This document shows positions 1-7,283 of a DNA stretch of 20,176 nucleotides, in pieces. Every line of letters starts with the position of its first letter. Within the stretch, counting starts at the first letter, position 1. The position numbers were made by a program, and so were the translations under genes. The notes under the pieces were generated by a model, which did not search any database, was not told the origin of the DNA, and saw nothing but the letters and a program-made list of their open reading frames with translations. This DNA is from a virus. The stretch spans positions 1-20,176 of the IMG/VR virus record IMGVR_UViG_3300037153_001168; one strand, written 5' to 3'.

Positions 1-222
1 GGTGATGGGCGTGCTGCTGCCGCCCGTGCGGCGCACGGTGGCTTCGGCGTAGCGCTGGTCGAACCCAAACGAGCACGTGGCCGCGAAGGCCGCCGGGTCG
101 AGGACGGCGGTGGGCGTGGGGTCGTCCTCGGTCGGCGGCGGCGTGATCCAGACTTCCAGGTGCGTCGTGCGGACGACGGTGGGGGCGGCCGTGCGGGGCG
201 TGGGGGCGAACCGGACCCTCAC
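1..222 (-). CDS. Tail protein, N-terminal part only (runs off window)
   Basis: The frame stays open from a GTG at 222 to the window edge (74 codons), so only the N-terminus is present. The GTG overlaps the TGA of the preceding distal-tail gene by 4 nt (GTGA), a coupling style used throughout this operon. An in-frame ATG at 237 is a second possible start. The visible product begins MRVRFAPTPRT and carries a Pro/Thr/Asp-rich stretch followed by a Phe/Tyr-containing segment. No domain is recognisable. Its place after tape measure and distal tail genes suggests a tail-tip or baseplate protein, which is inference from position. The start choice is moderately sure; the function is not. Confidence 0.6.
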   Translation of the reverse strand, partial: MRVRFAPTPRTAAPTVVRTTHLEVWITPPPTEDDPTPTAVLDPAAFAATCSFGFDQRYAEATVRRTGGSSTPIT

Positions 223-575
223 GACGTGTACACCCATTCGCTGCGACAGAGCTGCGGCCCGCTCCCCCGCCGCCACGTCCGCGAGAGGCTGAGCAAGACC
301 ACCTGCCGGGGGCCGCCCCACACGCCGTCTTCCGCGTCGCTGGTCAGTGTGCCGGCGGCGCCGCTGGTGCCGGGCAGCGCGGCGAGGGTGTGGTAGTCGG
401 CCTCGCTGTCCAGCTTGAGCTGCACCACCCGCCGCGCCAGCAGGGGGCCGCCCAGGTCCACATACGCGCTCCCGCCGCCAGGCAGCTCCCGCACCGTGGT
501 CATCCCCTCGTGCCGGTCCTCGAGGCCGGACAGGAGGAGGTCGAAGGTCACGCCGCCAAACGTCGCGCGCGGCAT
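219..575 (-). CDS. Probable distal tail / minor tail protein
   Basis: 118 residues, starting at an ATG (573-575) that overlaps the TAA of the tape-measure gene by one base (TAATG). The N-terminus MPRATFGGVTFDLLLSGLED reads like the opening of siphoviral minor tail proteins. Its middle (GGPLLARRVVQLKLDSEADY) and late segment (GVWGGPRQVVLLSLSRTWRR) look like beta-strands. The position directly after the tape measure is where siphoviruses keep distal tail (Dit-like) or minor tail proteins. This frame is open much further upstream, but that part is only a shadow of the tape-measure gene. The product is short compared with a classical Dit (about 200-250 residues), so a tail-adaptor role is equally possible. 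Confidence 0.68.
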   Translation of the reverse strand: MPRATFGGVTFDLLLSGLEDRHEGMTTVRELPGGGSAYVDLGGPLLARRVVQLKLDSEADYHTLAALPGTSGAAGTLTSDAEDGVWGGPRQVVLLSLSRTWRRGSGPQLCRSEWVYTS

Positions 576-2878
576 TAGCGTCCGGCTCCTTGCACCAGGC
601 GGTTGGGGCCGGGGTCGGTGCCGGCGGCGGCGAGGGCGAGCTGCTCGGCCAGCTCCTGGGCCTTCTGCTGGGCGATGCGCTGCACCTCCTCGGGCGTGAG
701 GCCGCCGGACACGTCGCCGACGTCGACGTTGACGGTGAAGGCGGAGCCACCGCCGCCGGAGCCACCGGGCGGCACCGTGACGCGGGGCAGCACGGGCAGC
801 CCGCCGGCCCCCAGGGCCGCCCCACCGACGACGCCGGCCGCCGTGCCCAGCGGCCCGTTGGCGCTGCCCACCTGGCCGCCCTGCCCAGCGCCTTCGATGG
901 CGCCCCGGAGCCAGGGGGGAAGCGTGGCGAGCACCGCCGGCCCCACCGCTTTGCCAATCGCCTCGCCCAGCGCGTCGCCGACATCCGTGCCGAACTGCTG
1001 GAGGTGCGGTTTGCCGGTGGACTCGTACCAGTCGGCGAGCGTCTTGGTGAGGGCCCCCCAGGCCGTGCCGCCGCCGGCATCCAGCCAGGTCTGCAGCGCC
1101 GTGTTGAAGTCGTCCGCGAGCTGCCGGGCGCGCGCCTTGGCGTCCGCCCCCGCGGCGGTAAAGGCGCCTTCGTCCGCGGTCGGTGGCCCGAACGCCCCGG
1201 CGCCGCCCTTGGCCGTGTCGATCGCGAGCTGGATGGTCGCCCGCAGCACGTTCCACCGGTCGGCCACGAGGGACAGGGTGTCCCGCTCGTCGGCCAGCGC
1301 CGCCAGCCGGTCCTTGAAGGGCTGCAGCGCCGCGTCGCGCTGCTGCTCGAGCGCCTGCTGCCGTTGGGCCAGGTCGTCCAGGATGGGGCGCTGCTGCTGC
1401 TGGAGATCGAGGATGCGCAGGCGGGTGTCGCGCTCCTGCAGGGCCAGCGCAATCGCCCGCTGGCGGGGGCTCAGGTCGGGCGCGGTGGGGTCGGTGGCCC
1501 CCTGGGCGGCCTGGAGCAGCGCGGCGCGCTCCAGCACCAGGCGGTCGCGCTCCTGCTGGGCCTGGGTGGACGCCAGGCGCGACTGGAGCCCCTGCAGCTC
1601 GGCGTTGTGCTCGAGCAGCGCCTGCTGGCGCTGGAGGGGGAGCAGCTGCGCGTCGTAGGCCGCCTGCACCCGGCTGGCCTGCTGCTGCACCTCGGCCGCG
1701 GCCAGTCCCACCTCGGCGAGGCTGCGCGCGTTCTGCTTGAGGGGCAGGTCGGTCTGGGCCAGCAGGGTGTTCAGCGCCTGCGCGTTGTCCCGCGCCGCCG
1801 CGAACGCCTCTTGCGCCTCGGCGAGCGAGAGCGCCTGCGTGTACTGCTGCACCGCCGCCGTCGTCTGCTGCACCGCGTCGTGCAGTTGGGTGGCCGCCTG
1901 GACCGGCTCGGCGAACACCTGGCGCAGGAGGTCGCCGGCACCGGGCGCGATGGTGTTGAGCAGCCCCAGCAGCGGGGCGGCCACCACCTGGGCCAGCCGC
2001 TCGGCGACCAGGCCCAGGAACGCGCCGACCGTGCTGGCCCATTCCTCGACCTGGGCGCCATAGCGGCCGATGAGGTCGTTCAGGTGCTCGAGGGCGACCT
2101 TGGCCTCGTCGAACAGCCCGCTGCCCAGGCGCTGGCGCAGCTGGTCGGCAAACGAGGTGACGTTGGACAACAGGCCGGGGAAGGTCTGGGCGAGGGCGTC
2201 GACCAGCCGGCTGTCGATCCCCACCTGGCGCAAGCCCTGCCCCACCGCCTGGAGGGCCGGCACCCCGCGCCGTTCGAGCTGCTCGATCGCGCTGGTGTCC
2301 ACCTCGAAGCGCTCGCGCAGGCTTTGCAGGTTGCCGCCCAGCGCTTCCCGCACCGCCTGGGCCGCGCCTTCGAGCCCCTGCTCCGGCTTGAAGGCGGCCA
2401 GCGCTTCGACGGTGTGCAGGAGGTCCAGCAGCGCCGCCTGGTCGCCGTGCACCACGCCGATGAGCGCGGCGCCCGAGCGGACCATCTCGTCGGTGTCGAA
2501 GGGGGTGATGTCGGCCTCGTGCTGGAGGGCCTGCACGATGGCCTGGGCCTGGACCGCCGAGCCGGTGAACACGCGAAACGTGGCGGTGGCCTGCTCCAGC
2601 CGGCTGTTGAGGCCGAAGATGCTGTCCTGGACGAGCCCGAACGTGCCCTGGATCGCGCCGAAGACGGCGTCCAGCGCCCGCATCCCACTGGCCACGTTGA
2701 CGCCCTGGAGGAGGCCGCCCAACAGGCCGCCGCCGCCGCCGGCCCGGCTGCCGGCCTGGCCGACCTGCTCGACCTGCTGCTGGAGGCGCTGCACCTGCTG
2801 GCCGACCTGCTGGAGCTGCTGGCTCGCCCGATCCTGGGCTTCGATCACGACCACGAGGTCGCTCTGGGAGATGGGCAC
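575..2878 (-). CDS. Tail tape measure protein
   Basis: 767 residues. It scaffolds tail-tube assembly and sets tail length; at about 1.5 angstrom per residue this predicts a tail of roughly 115 nm (family rule, not measured). The N-terminus is Gln-rich heptad sequence typical of tape measures (QQLQQVGQQVQRLQQQVEQ, about residues 20-38). A helical segment, SGMRALDAVFGAIQGTFGLV, follows near residues 64-83. A long Gln/Ala/Leu coiled-coil region spans roughly residues 340-530. The C-terminus has Gly-rich segments and ends in another helix. The start is a GTG at 2878 with GGAAGGG just upstream, 3 nt after the stop of the frameshifted chaperone gene. Residues encoded at 1257-1301 (ALADERDTLSLVADR) lie in a 45-bp sequence repeated at 16219-16263. 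Confidence 0.93.
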   Translation of the reverse strand: MPISQSDLVVVIEAQDRASQQLQQVGQQVQRLQQQVEQVGQAGSRAGGGGGLLGGLLQGVNVASGMRALDAVFGAIQGTFGLVQDSIFGLNSRLEQATATFRVFTGSAVQAQAIVQALQHEADITPFDTDEMVRSGAALIGVVHGDQAALLDLLHTVEALAAFKPEQGLEGAAQAVREALGGNLQSLRERFEVDTSAIEQLERRGVPALQAVGQGLRQVGIDSRLVDALAQTFPGLLSNVTSFADQLRQRLGSGLFDEAKVALEHLNDLIGRYGAQVEEWASTVGAFLGLVAERLAQVVAAPLLGLLNTIAPGAGDLLRQVFAEPVQAATQLHDAVQQTTAAVQQYTQALSLAEAQEAFAAARDNAQALNTLLAQTDLPLKQNARSLAEVGLAAAEVQQQASRVQAAYDAQLLPLQRQQALLEHNAELQGLQSRLASTQAQQERDRLVLERAALLQAAQGATDPTAPDLSPRQRAIALALQERDTRLRILDLQQQQRPILDDLAQRQQALEQQRDAALQPFKDRLAALADERDTLSLVADRWNVLRATIQLAIDTAKGGAGAFGPPTADEGAFTAAGADAKARARQLADDFNTALQTWLDAGGGTAWGALTKTLADWYESTGKPHLQQFGTDVGDALGEAIGKAVGPAVLATLPPWLRGAIEGAGQGGQVGSANGPLGTAAGVVGGAALGAGGLPVLPRVTVPPGGSGGGGSAFTVNVDVGDVSGGLTPEEVQRIAQQKAQELAEQLALAAAGTDPGPNRLVQGAGR
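1257..1301. repeat. 45-bp repeat, copy 1 (inside tape-measure gene)
   Basis: Identical over 45 bp to 16219-16263, same orientation, with differing bases at both ends. It contains an imperfect hairpin at 1262-1295: arms GGCC-ACGA-GGGACA and TGTCCC-gc-TCGT-c-GGCC around a GGG loop (14 pairs, two small bulges). Here it is read in frame as part of the tape measure, so this copy may be the donor. Confidence 0.93.
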
Positions 2879-2881
2879 GGG

Positions 2882-3450
2882 CTAGCCCTTCCGGCTCGCC
2901 TGCGCGGCCTGCTGCGCAACGGGTTGCTCGTTCAGGAGCGCCACGGCGGCGGCCACCACGTCGGCCGGGGTGTTCATGAGGGCGTCCCAGCTCCAGCCGA
3001 AGCGGAGGCAGACGACGAGGTCGCTGCGGGTTTGGGCGACCCATCCGGCGGCGCTTTTTTTTCCTGCTGGGCCGCGATGTGGGCGTCCAGCGCCGCCGTG
3101 ATCTCGGCCGCCGTGTCGGGGTGCAGCGCTTCGATGGCCTCGCGCGACACGTAGACCGGCGCGCCGTCGTCGTCCCGGAAGCTCCAGTCCATCAGCCAGG
3201 TGGCCAGCTTCTCGAGCTCGAACGCGGCCCAGTCCACCGTCAGGCGCTCGCCCACCCCCTCCGCCGCCAGGGCCGCCGGCACGCCCGACAGGCCGGCGTT
3301 GGCCAGGCGCCGCTGCTGGCCGTAGGAAAGCTCGGCGTGGACCAGCACCCAGTCGCCGTCCGAGAGGGGCAGGCGCACGGCGGCGCCGCTGGCAAAGCGG
3401 GAGCGCGGGTTCGTGGTTCGTCGATCGTCGATCGTGCCGTTGCTCGTCAT
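2882..3450 (-). CDS. Tail assembly chaperone, long form made by -1 frameshift (gpGT-like)
   Basis: In long-tailed phages two chaperones come from one start: a short form and a longer form made by a programmed -1 ribosomal frameshift. Here the short frame reaches GAA AAA AAA at 3063-3055. A -1 slip then enters a frame reading SAAGWVAQTRSDLVVCLRFG and onward to a TAG at 2882. The product would be 132 + 57 = 189 residues. The extension has coherent protein character (FGWSWDALMNTPADVVAAAV) and no convincing start codon of its own near the junction. It ends 3 nt before the tape-measure start, exactly where the lambda gpT-type extension lies. The heptamer and position are seen; use of the site is inferred from the family. 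Confidence 0.82.
2974..3450 (-). CDS. Tail assembly chaperone, short form (gpG-like)
   Basis: 158 residues from the ATG at 3448-3450; AGGAC lies about 8 nt upstream. A TTG two codons earlier could also serve. The folded part (ASGAAVRLPLSDGDWVLVHA, LSYGQQRRLANAGLSG, ELEKLATWLMDW) resembles Chloroflexota and actinobacterial phage tail chaperones with a beta-rich N-terminus followed by helices. After the A8 slippery run the zero frame gives a Ser/Ala/Pro tail (KPAATSSSASASAGAGTPS) and stops at 2974. Gene order (tail tube, chaperone, tape measure) supports the role. It is separated from the tail-tube gene by the plus-strand cargo gene at 3507-4430, so it probably depends on read-through past that gene or on its own promoter, which I could not identify. 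Confidence 0.82.
   Translation of the reverse strand: MTSNGTIDDRRTTNPRSRFASGAAVRLPLSDGDWVLVHAELSYGQQRRLANAGLSGVPAALAAEGVGERLTVDWAAFELEKLATWLMDWSFRDDDGAPVYVSREAIEALHPDTAAEITAALDAHIAAQQEKKAPPDGSPKPAATSSSASASAGAGTPS
3055..3062 (-). promoter_or_regulatory. Slippery A8 run for -1 ribosomal frameshift
   Basis: Eight consecutive A residues on the coding strand, read in the zero frame as GAA AAA AAA GCG. This contains the canonical X XXY YYZ heptamer A AAA AAA. Such a run stands out strongly in this G+C-rich window. It sits at the end of the short chaperone frame, and the -1 frame continues in a coherent 57-codon extension. The downstream sequence is G+C-rich and could fold as a stimulator, but I did not identify a definite pseudoknot. 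Confidence 0.83.
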
Positions 3451-3506
3451 GTCCAAAAGTCCTGGTCGTGATCCATGCGTGTGCGGGCGGGCGTAGGCAG
3501 GCGGTG

Positions 3507-4430
3507 ATGAGAAGACCCCTGCTTCGACGCGCGGCCCTGACGGCCGCCACGGCCCTCCCCCTCGCGCTCACGCTCGCCCTGGGCTCCCCAGCGAGCGGCG
3601 CCCTCGCCCAGACCGCCCCACCGACGTCCCCACGACCAGCCCCGATCGGGCCGCCGGCCACGGCGCCACGCCTTGGGGTGCCACCGTGTCGCTACCAGGC
3701 TGGGTTCGCCACGCTGGCCAAGCTGGTCGGCCCCCAGATCGCCGACTGCCTGGAGAATGAGCACGGCAGCCCCGATGGCAATGTGGTGCAACGCACCCAA
3801 AGTGGCCTGCTGGTCTGGCGGCAGGCCGACAACTGGACCGCCTTCACGGACGGCTATCGGACCTGGATCAACGGGCCGCAGGGCCTGGCCGTGCGCCTGA
3901 ATACGGAGCGCTTCGCCTGGGAGCCCGACGCCGGGGCGCCAGGCACCACCCTGGTCGTGCCGCCGCCGCCACCGCCGGCGCCCGCGCCTTGGGCGGCTTC
4001 GCCGCCGCCACCGGTCCCAACGGAGCCCCTGGTGCCGGGCACCGGCCTCGGCCTGCCCGTGTCCGGTCCCTCGCTCCAAATGACGCCGTTGGCCGCCACG
4101 CGCGTGCCCAACCCGTACGGCAGCGGCCGGCTGGTCAAAGTCACGGTCAAGGTGGAGGGCGGCAGCAACGGGCAGCACGTGGGCAAGTACGACTATTGGG
4201 ACTTCCGGCTGCGCACGCCCGCGGGCGTCGAGTACCGGCCGTCCGCGTTGACGCCCTCCACGCCCGGCGGCCTGGGCAACGGCACGCTGGCGGCCGGCCA
4301 GTTCGTCGTCGGCGACGTGTACTTCGAGGCCCCCGACGACGGCACCGGCTACGGGCTGCACTACTACCCCCAGGGCTACAGCACGCCCCAAGTCGCCATC
4401 TCCAGCTGGATCGGCGCGGTCACGTCCTAG
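3507..4430 (+). CDS. Secreted protein with Chloroflexota-type segment and DUF4352-like C-terminus
   Basis: The only convincing plus-strand gene; 307 residues from the ATG at 3507 (AGGCGGTG upstream). The N-terminus MRRPLLRR followed by a hydrophobic Ala/Leu stretch and SGALAQ is a Sec signal peptide with a likely cleavage site near residue 35. Residues about 60-140 contain IADCLENEHGSPDGN, GLLVWRQADNWTAFTDGYRT and RLNTERFAWE, a segment I recognise from extracytoplasmic Chloroflexota proteins. A Pro-rich linker follows. The C-terminal 105 residues (LVKVTVKVEG, YDYWDFRLRTPAGVEY, FVVGDVYFEAP) look like an immunoglobulin-like DUF4352 fold. It converges with the tail-tube gene (13-bp gap) and diverges from the chaperone gene, so it is transcribed separately. 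It looks like a host-derived cargo (moron) gene. The molecular function is unknown. Confidence 0.85.
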   Translation: MRRPLLRRAALTAATALPLALTLALGSPASGALAQTAPPTSPRPAPIGPPATAPRLGVPPCRYQAGFATLAKLVGPQIADCLENEHGSPDGNVVQRTQSGLLVWRQADNWTAFTDGYRTWINGPQGLAVRLNTERFAWEPDAGAPGTTLVVPPPPPPAPAPWAASPPPPVPTEPLVPGTGLGLPVSGPSLQMTPLAATRVPNPYGSGRLVKVTVKVEGGSNGQHVGKYDYWDFRLRTPAGVEYRPSALTPSTPGGLGNGTLAAGQFVVGDVYFEAPDDGTGYGLHYYPQGYSTPQVAISSWIGAVTS

Positions 4431-4443
4431 CACGCCGCGCTCC

Positions 4444-4845
4444 CTACAGGGTGATGATCGACCCACTGCCGAACGCGCTATAGGTGCCCCGCACCCGCGT
4501 CACGCCGTCCACCCGCGTCTCCAGGCTGGCGTCCAGCCAGGCGGTGCAGCCGATGTACTTGCTGGGCGCCCGCTTGGTGGGATAGAGGTACATGTAGATG
4601 CCGGTGCCACTCTGGGAGGCGGCGAACAGCTTGGTCTCGTCTGAGTTCCAGAAGCCTTCAAACGTGCCTTTTAAGGCGGGCCATCCTTGCATCTCTTCTT
4701 GATTAACACTATCGAAGTTGGTGATATCTACCCTCGAAGTTGAGCGATCCGCCGTCCAGGAAGTCATCGTTAAGAGTGGTGCCGCTGTTCCTGGAATGCC
4801 TACCGATATGTACAGCGCTCCGTCTCTGCCGTGATACACAGGCAT
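4444..4845 (-). CDS. Major tail tube protein
   Basis: 133 residues from an ATG with a strong Shine-Dalgarno (AAGGAG, about 8 nt upstream), consistent with high expression. The sequence begins MPVYHGRDGALYISVG and continues with TSWTADRSTSRVDITNFDS, WPALKGTFEGFWNSDETKLF and YIGCTAWLDASLETRVDGVT. These are typical features of small siphoviral tail-tube proteins of the TP901-1/lambda gpV-like beta-sandwich family. It precedes the chaperone and tape-measure genes as expected. Codon use is odd: roughly the first 70 codons (4845 to about 4640) use many A/T-ending or rare codons (AGA, ATA, TTA, AAA), while the rest returns to the G/C-ending pattern of the neighbours. That suggests a recombination joint inside the gene or selection on the 5' end. 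Confidence 0.88.
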   Translation of the reverse strand: MPVYHGRDGALYISVGIPGTAAPLLTMTSWTADRSTSRVDITNFDSVNQEEMQGWPALKGTFEGFWNSDETKLFAASQSGTGIYMYLYPTKRAPSKYIGCTAWLDASLETRVDGVTRVRGTYSAFGSGSIITL

Positions 4846-4861
4846 GAAGGTAACTCCTTAG

Positions 4862-5923
4862 TTAACGGTGTGTGCTCTGCCACTCGTCCAGCCGCCCCAC
4901 GAGCGACGCCGCCCGGTGGGGATAGGTGTCCTCGGCGACCAGCGGCGGCAGGGCCGCCCCGGCGCCATTCGGATGCGCGAGCGTCTCCCGGACCAGCGCG
5001 CCCAGCTCGTCCGCGGTGGTGCACGTCGGCACCAGCGCGCCGAACTTCTCGGCCACCTCGGCGCGGGGCTGCGAGAGGGTGCAGACCCCATCCGCCGCCA
5101 GCTCGTAGGCGCGCGGGTTGAGGCTTTGGGCCGCGATCGGGATCCCGTCACAGGTGCCGGGGTCGCGGTACAGGTTCAGCCCGATCCTGGCCGCCCGGTA
5201 GAGCGCGCCGGCGCGAGCGTTGTCCACCAGGCCGCCCCGCACAAAGGGCGCCAGGGGGTGGCCGGCGTCCACGTCCCAGTGGCCGTACAGCCCCAGGTCG
5301 ATCCCGGTCCAGTCCACCGCGGCGAGCAGCGCCAGGCGCGACTCGAAGGCGGTGCCGACGAAGACCACGTGGTGCGCGGGGACCGGTTCCCCGACGTACG
5401 GCGTGGATTCTGGCCCGTGCTGGCTGGGGTCGTAGCCCACGGGCAGGTAGTGGGTCTGGGGGTTCGCGGCGCGCAGCACGCCCACGCTGGCCCGCTCGTT
5501 GGTGCAACACACGTCGAACAGCGGCGCGATGGTGGCCTGCTCGCGGTCGTCGTAGGGGCTTTCGGTGAACACGGCGGCGAGGCGCAGGCCGGCCCGCCGA
5601 GCCAGGAGCAGCACGTCGGGGTGCAGGTAGGCGGCGCAGATCACCAGCACCCAGTCCACCTCGTGGCGCAGGGCGCGCTCCAGCAGCCCGACGGCGGCGT
5701 CGTACTGGATGTCGCCCGCGACCGGGCGGGTCTCGGCCAGCGGGCCACCGTGGCGGACCTGGCGCCGCCACTGCCAGTTGAGCCAGATCGACGAGGCGGC
5801 CAGCCGGCCATCGAGCGCGTACTCGTGCACCTCGTGCCCGTTGGCCCGCAGCCCGGCCACCAGCCCGGTGTGCACGTCCGCCGTGGCCCACGAAGCGCCA
5901 GGGTGTGTGACCAGGAACTTCAC
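4862..5923 (-). CDS. Glycosyltransferase, GT-B type, CgeB-like
   Basis: 353 residues from a GTG at 5923 that overlaps the stop of the methyltransferase gene by 4 nt (GTGA). The N-terminal half begins MKFLVTHPGASWATADVHTG and has a Rossmann-like pattern (VDWVLVICAAYLHPDVLLLA, LRLAAVFTESPYDD, FDVCCTNERASV). The second half has VFVGTAFESRLALLAAV, a segment LYRAARIGLNLYRDP, and the C-terminal donor-site-like motif NPRAYELAADGVCTLSQP. The overall plan matches GT-B enzymes of the CgeB/Glyco_trans_1_2 kind. The acceptor and sugar donor cannot be read from sequence. It is the third gene of a tightly coupled cassette between tail terminator and tail tube, which points to glycosylation linked to virion assembly or to the host surface (inference). 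Confidence 0.85.
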   Translation of the reverse strand: MKFLVTHPGASWATADVHTGLVAGLRANGHEVHEYALDGRLAASSIWLNWQWRRQVRHGGPLAETRPVAGDIQYDAAVGLLERALRHEVDWVLVICAAYLHPDVLLLARRAGLRLAAVFTESPYDDREQATIAPLFDVCCTNERASVGVLRAANPQTHYLPVGYDPSQHGPESTPYVGEPVPAHHVVFVGTAFESRLALLAAVDWTGIDLGLYGHWDVDAGHPLAPFVRGGLVDNARAGALYRAARIGLNLYRDPGTCDGIPIAAQSLNPRAYELAADGVCTLSQPRAEVAEKFGALVPTCTTADELGALVRETLAHPNGAGAALPPLVAEDTYPHRAASLVGRLDEWQSTHR

Positions 5924-6477
5924 GCCGCCCCCTCCCCCACCGGCTTCCTCGAGTCCAGCCCCAGGTTGTAAAAGGCCCCCACGCTGATCCGGGGATCGTC
6001 GTAGGGGTGGATCTCGCCCGTCACCACGAAGCCGGCCCGCTCGAGCGCCCGGCGCAAGCTGGCCGCGTCGTAGCTCCACTGGTGCCGGCTGCGCTGGATC
6101 GTCGAGTACAGGAACACGGCGCACACGCTGTCCAGGTCGTCCAGGTTCCAGTGCTGCCCCTGGGGCACCTCCACCCAGGCATGCCCGCGGTCGAGGTACC
6201 GGCGCAGGACCTCGCGCGTGTCGGGCACCACCACGCCCAGCCGGCCGCCGGGGACCAGCACCCGGTAGCACTCGGCCAGCAGCGCGGCGGCGCCCGTTGG
6301 GTCGAAGTGCTCCAGCAGATGACCGCAGTAGATTTCGTCCACCTCGCCATCCTGGAGGTTGATCGGCGGCACATGGACCTGCCAGTCGGCGTGGACCGCC
6401 GGGTCTTCGTCGACGTCGATCCACCCCTCGTCTCGCAGGCCAGCGTGGTAGCCGCCGCTCCCCAGATTGAGCCTCAT
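5920..6477 (-). CDS. SAM-dependent methyltransferase, class I
   Basis: 185 residues. The ATG (6475-6477) shares one base with the TGA of the preceding glycosyltransferase gene (TGATG). The N-terminus MRLNLGSGGYHAGLRDEGWI is SAM-binding motif I (LNLGSGG), followed by an acidic ribose-binding segment (WIDVDEDPAVHADW). VDEIYCGHLLEHFDP and CYRVLVPGGRLGVVVPD are the post-motif I to III strands typical of Methyltransf_11-type enzymes that modify small molecules, sugars or lipids. The C-terminal half (SYDAASLRRALERAGFVV) completes the fold. Coupling to glycosyltransferases on both sides suggests that it methylates a sugar or glycan intermediate; this is inferred from context. The fold assignment is quite sure, the substrate unknown. 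Confidence 0.88.
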   Translation of the reverse strand: MRLNLGSGGYHAGLRDEGWIDVDEDPAVHADWQVHVPPINLQDGEVDEIYCGHLLEHFDPTGAAALLAECYRVLVPGGRLGVVVPDTREVLRRYLDRGHAWVEVPQGQHWNLDDLDSVCAVFLYSTIQRSRHQWSYDAASLRRALERAGFVVTGEIHPYDDPRISVGAFYNLGLDSRKPVGEGAA

Positions 6478-7283
6478 CACCGCGGGACTCCCACCTCGGC
6501 GACTCCTGCTGGCTCGCGCCGCACCGGCACCAGCACGCTCTTCGCCCGCACGTCCACCTCCCGGCCCGCCGCCAGCGCCGGCGCGGCCCCAGTGGTCCGC
6601 GTCCAGTCTTCCGCCTCGCTGGGCTGGGCCTGGGCGATCACCTCGGGCCGCCAGCCCACGCGCTCGAGGCCGCCCCACAAGTCGATGGTCTCGCGGATGA
6701 AGTCAAAATCCCCCTGGTAGCGGTTCGTCCACCTTCCCAGGCGCGCGGGCACGTTGGGGCACACGATGCACTCGGCGTCGACGTGCCCCGGCTCGTCGCC
6801 GAGAAACCCGGCGGTGTGCCAGAGGACCTGCTTCCACGGCGCGATCCAGCGGAACAGGAACACCCGCGGCCGGGGCGCCTCCAGGATGGAGCCCGCTTTC
6901 CGGCGCACGATCGCGCGGGCGATGGCGGCGAAGGCGCCGGGCAGGTACACGTCGTCGTCGCCCAGCCAGGCCAGGTAGCGTCCCTTCGCCACGGTGGCCC
7001 CGTAGTTCCGTTGCGGGTGGCCCCAGGCGTGCTGGCCGCCGTCGTGTTCGACGTAGCGCAGGTGGGGGTCGTCCTCGGCGAGGCGCGCGGCGAGGGGGAG
7101 CTGCGCGGCCCAGGTGGGGGGTCCCCCAGGGGTGCCGGCGTGGGTATCGCCCACGAGGATGCCTTCCCAGGAGAGGGCGCTGGCTTGCTGCGCCAGCGAG
7201 CGCACCGTGCGCGCGAGCGTGGCGCGGCCCACCGTGGGGATGATCACGGACAGCAGGGGAACGGACAGCAGGGGAGTGGTCAT
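6477..7283 (-). CDS. Glycosyltransferase family 2 (GT-A)
   Basis: 268 residues; the ATG at 7281-7283 is preceded by AAGGGGG with short spacing and overlaps the stop of a 12-codon micro-ORF (ATGA). LLSVIIPTVGRATLARTVRS is the classic GT2 N-terminus. NYGATVAKGRYLAWLGDDDV contains the metal-binding DDD/DxD motif near residue 110. The FIRETIDLWGG region near residue 205 resembles the acceptor-side segment of GT2 enzymes. The C-terminal approximately 40 residues are low-complexity. The start region repeats a coding motif (PLLSV occurs twice, and once more in the upstream micro-ORF), as though small duplications occurred there. It is the first gene of the GT2, methyltransferase, GT-B cassette. Substrate unknown. 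Confidence 0.88.
   Translation of the reverse strand: MTTPLLSVPLLSVIIPTVGRATLARTVRSLAQQASALSWEGILVGDTHAGTPGGPPTWAAQLPLAARLAEDDPHLRYVEHDGGQHAWGHPQRNYGATVAKGRYLAWLGDDDVYLPGAFAAIARAIVRRKAGSILEAPRPRVFLFRWIAPWKQVLWHTAGFLGDEPGHVDAECIVCPNVPARLGRWTNRYQGDFDFIRETIDLWGGLERVGWRPEVIAQAQPSEAEDWTRTTGAAPALAAGREVDVRAKSVLVPVRREPAGVAEVGVPR

Noticed and set aside
1262-1295. Hairpin considered as an intrinsic terminator
   Set aside because: It is inside the tape-measure coding sequence, has no T-run, and its second copy is also inside a gene; repeat or mobile element fits better.
576-3044. N-terminal extension of the distal tail gene to a 941-codon minus-strand frame
   Set aside because: The extension overlaps the tape-measure gene in a shifted frame and is Arg/Gly/Pro-rich; only the last 118 codons from the ATG at 575 look like protein.
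590-3154. Very long plus-strand open frame opposite the tape-measure gene
   Set aside because: It mirrors the minus-strand coding region; the translation is Gly/Arg/Leu-rich with no domain. High G+C removes stops from the opposite strand.
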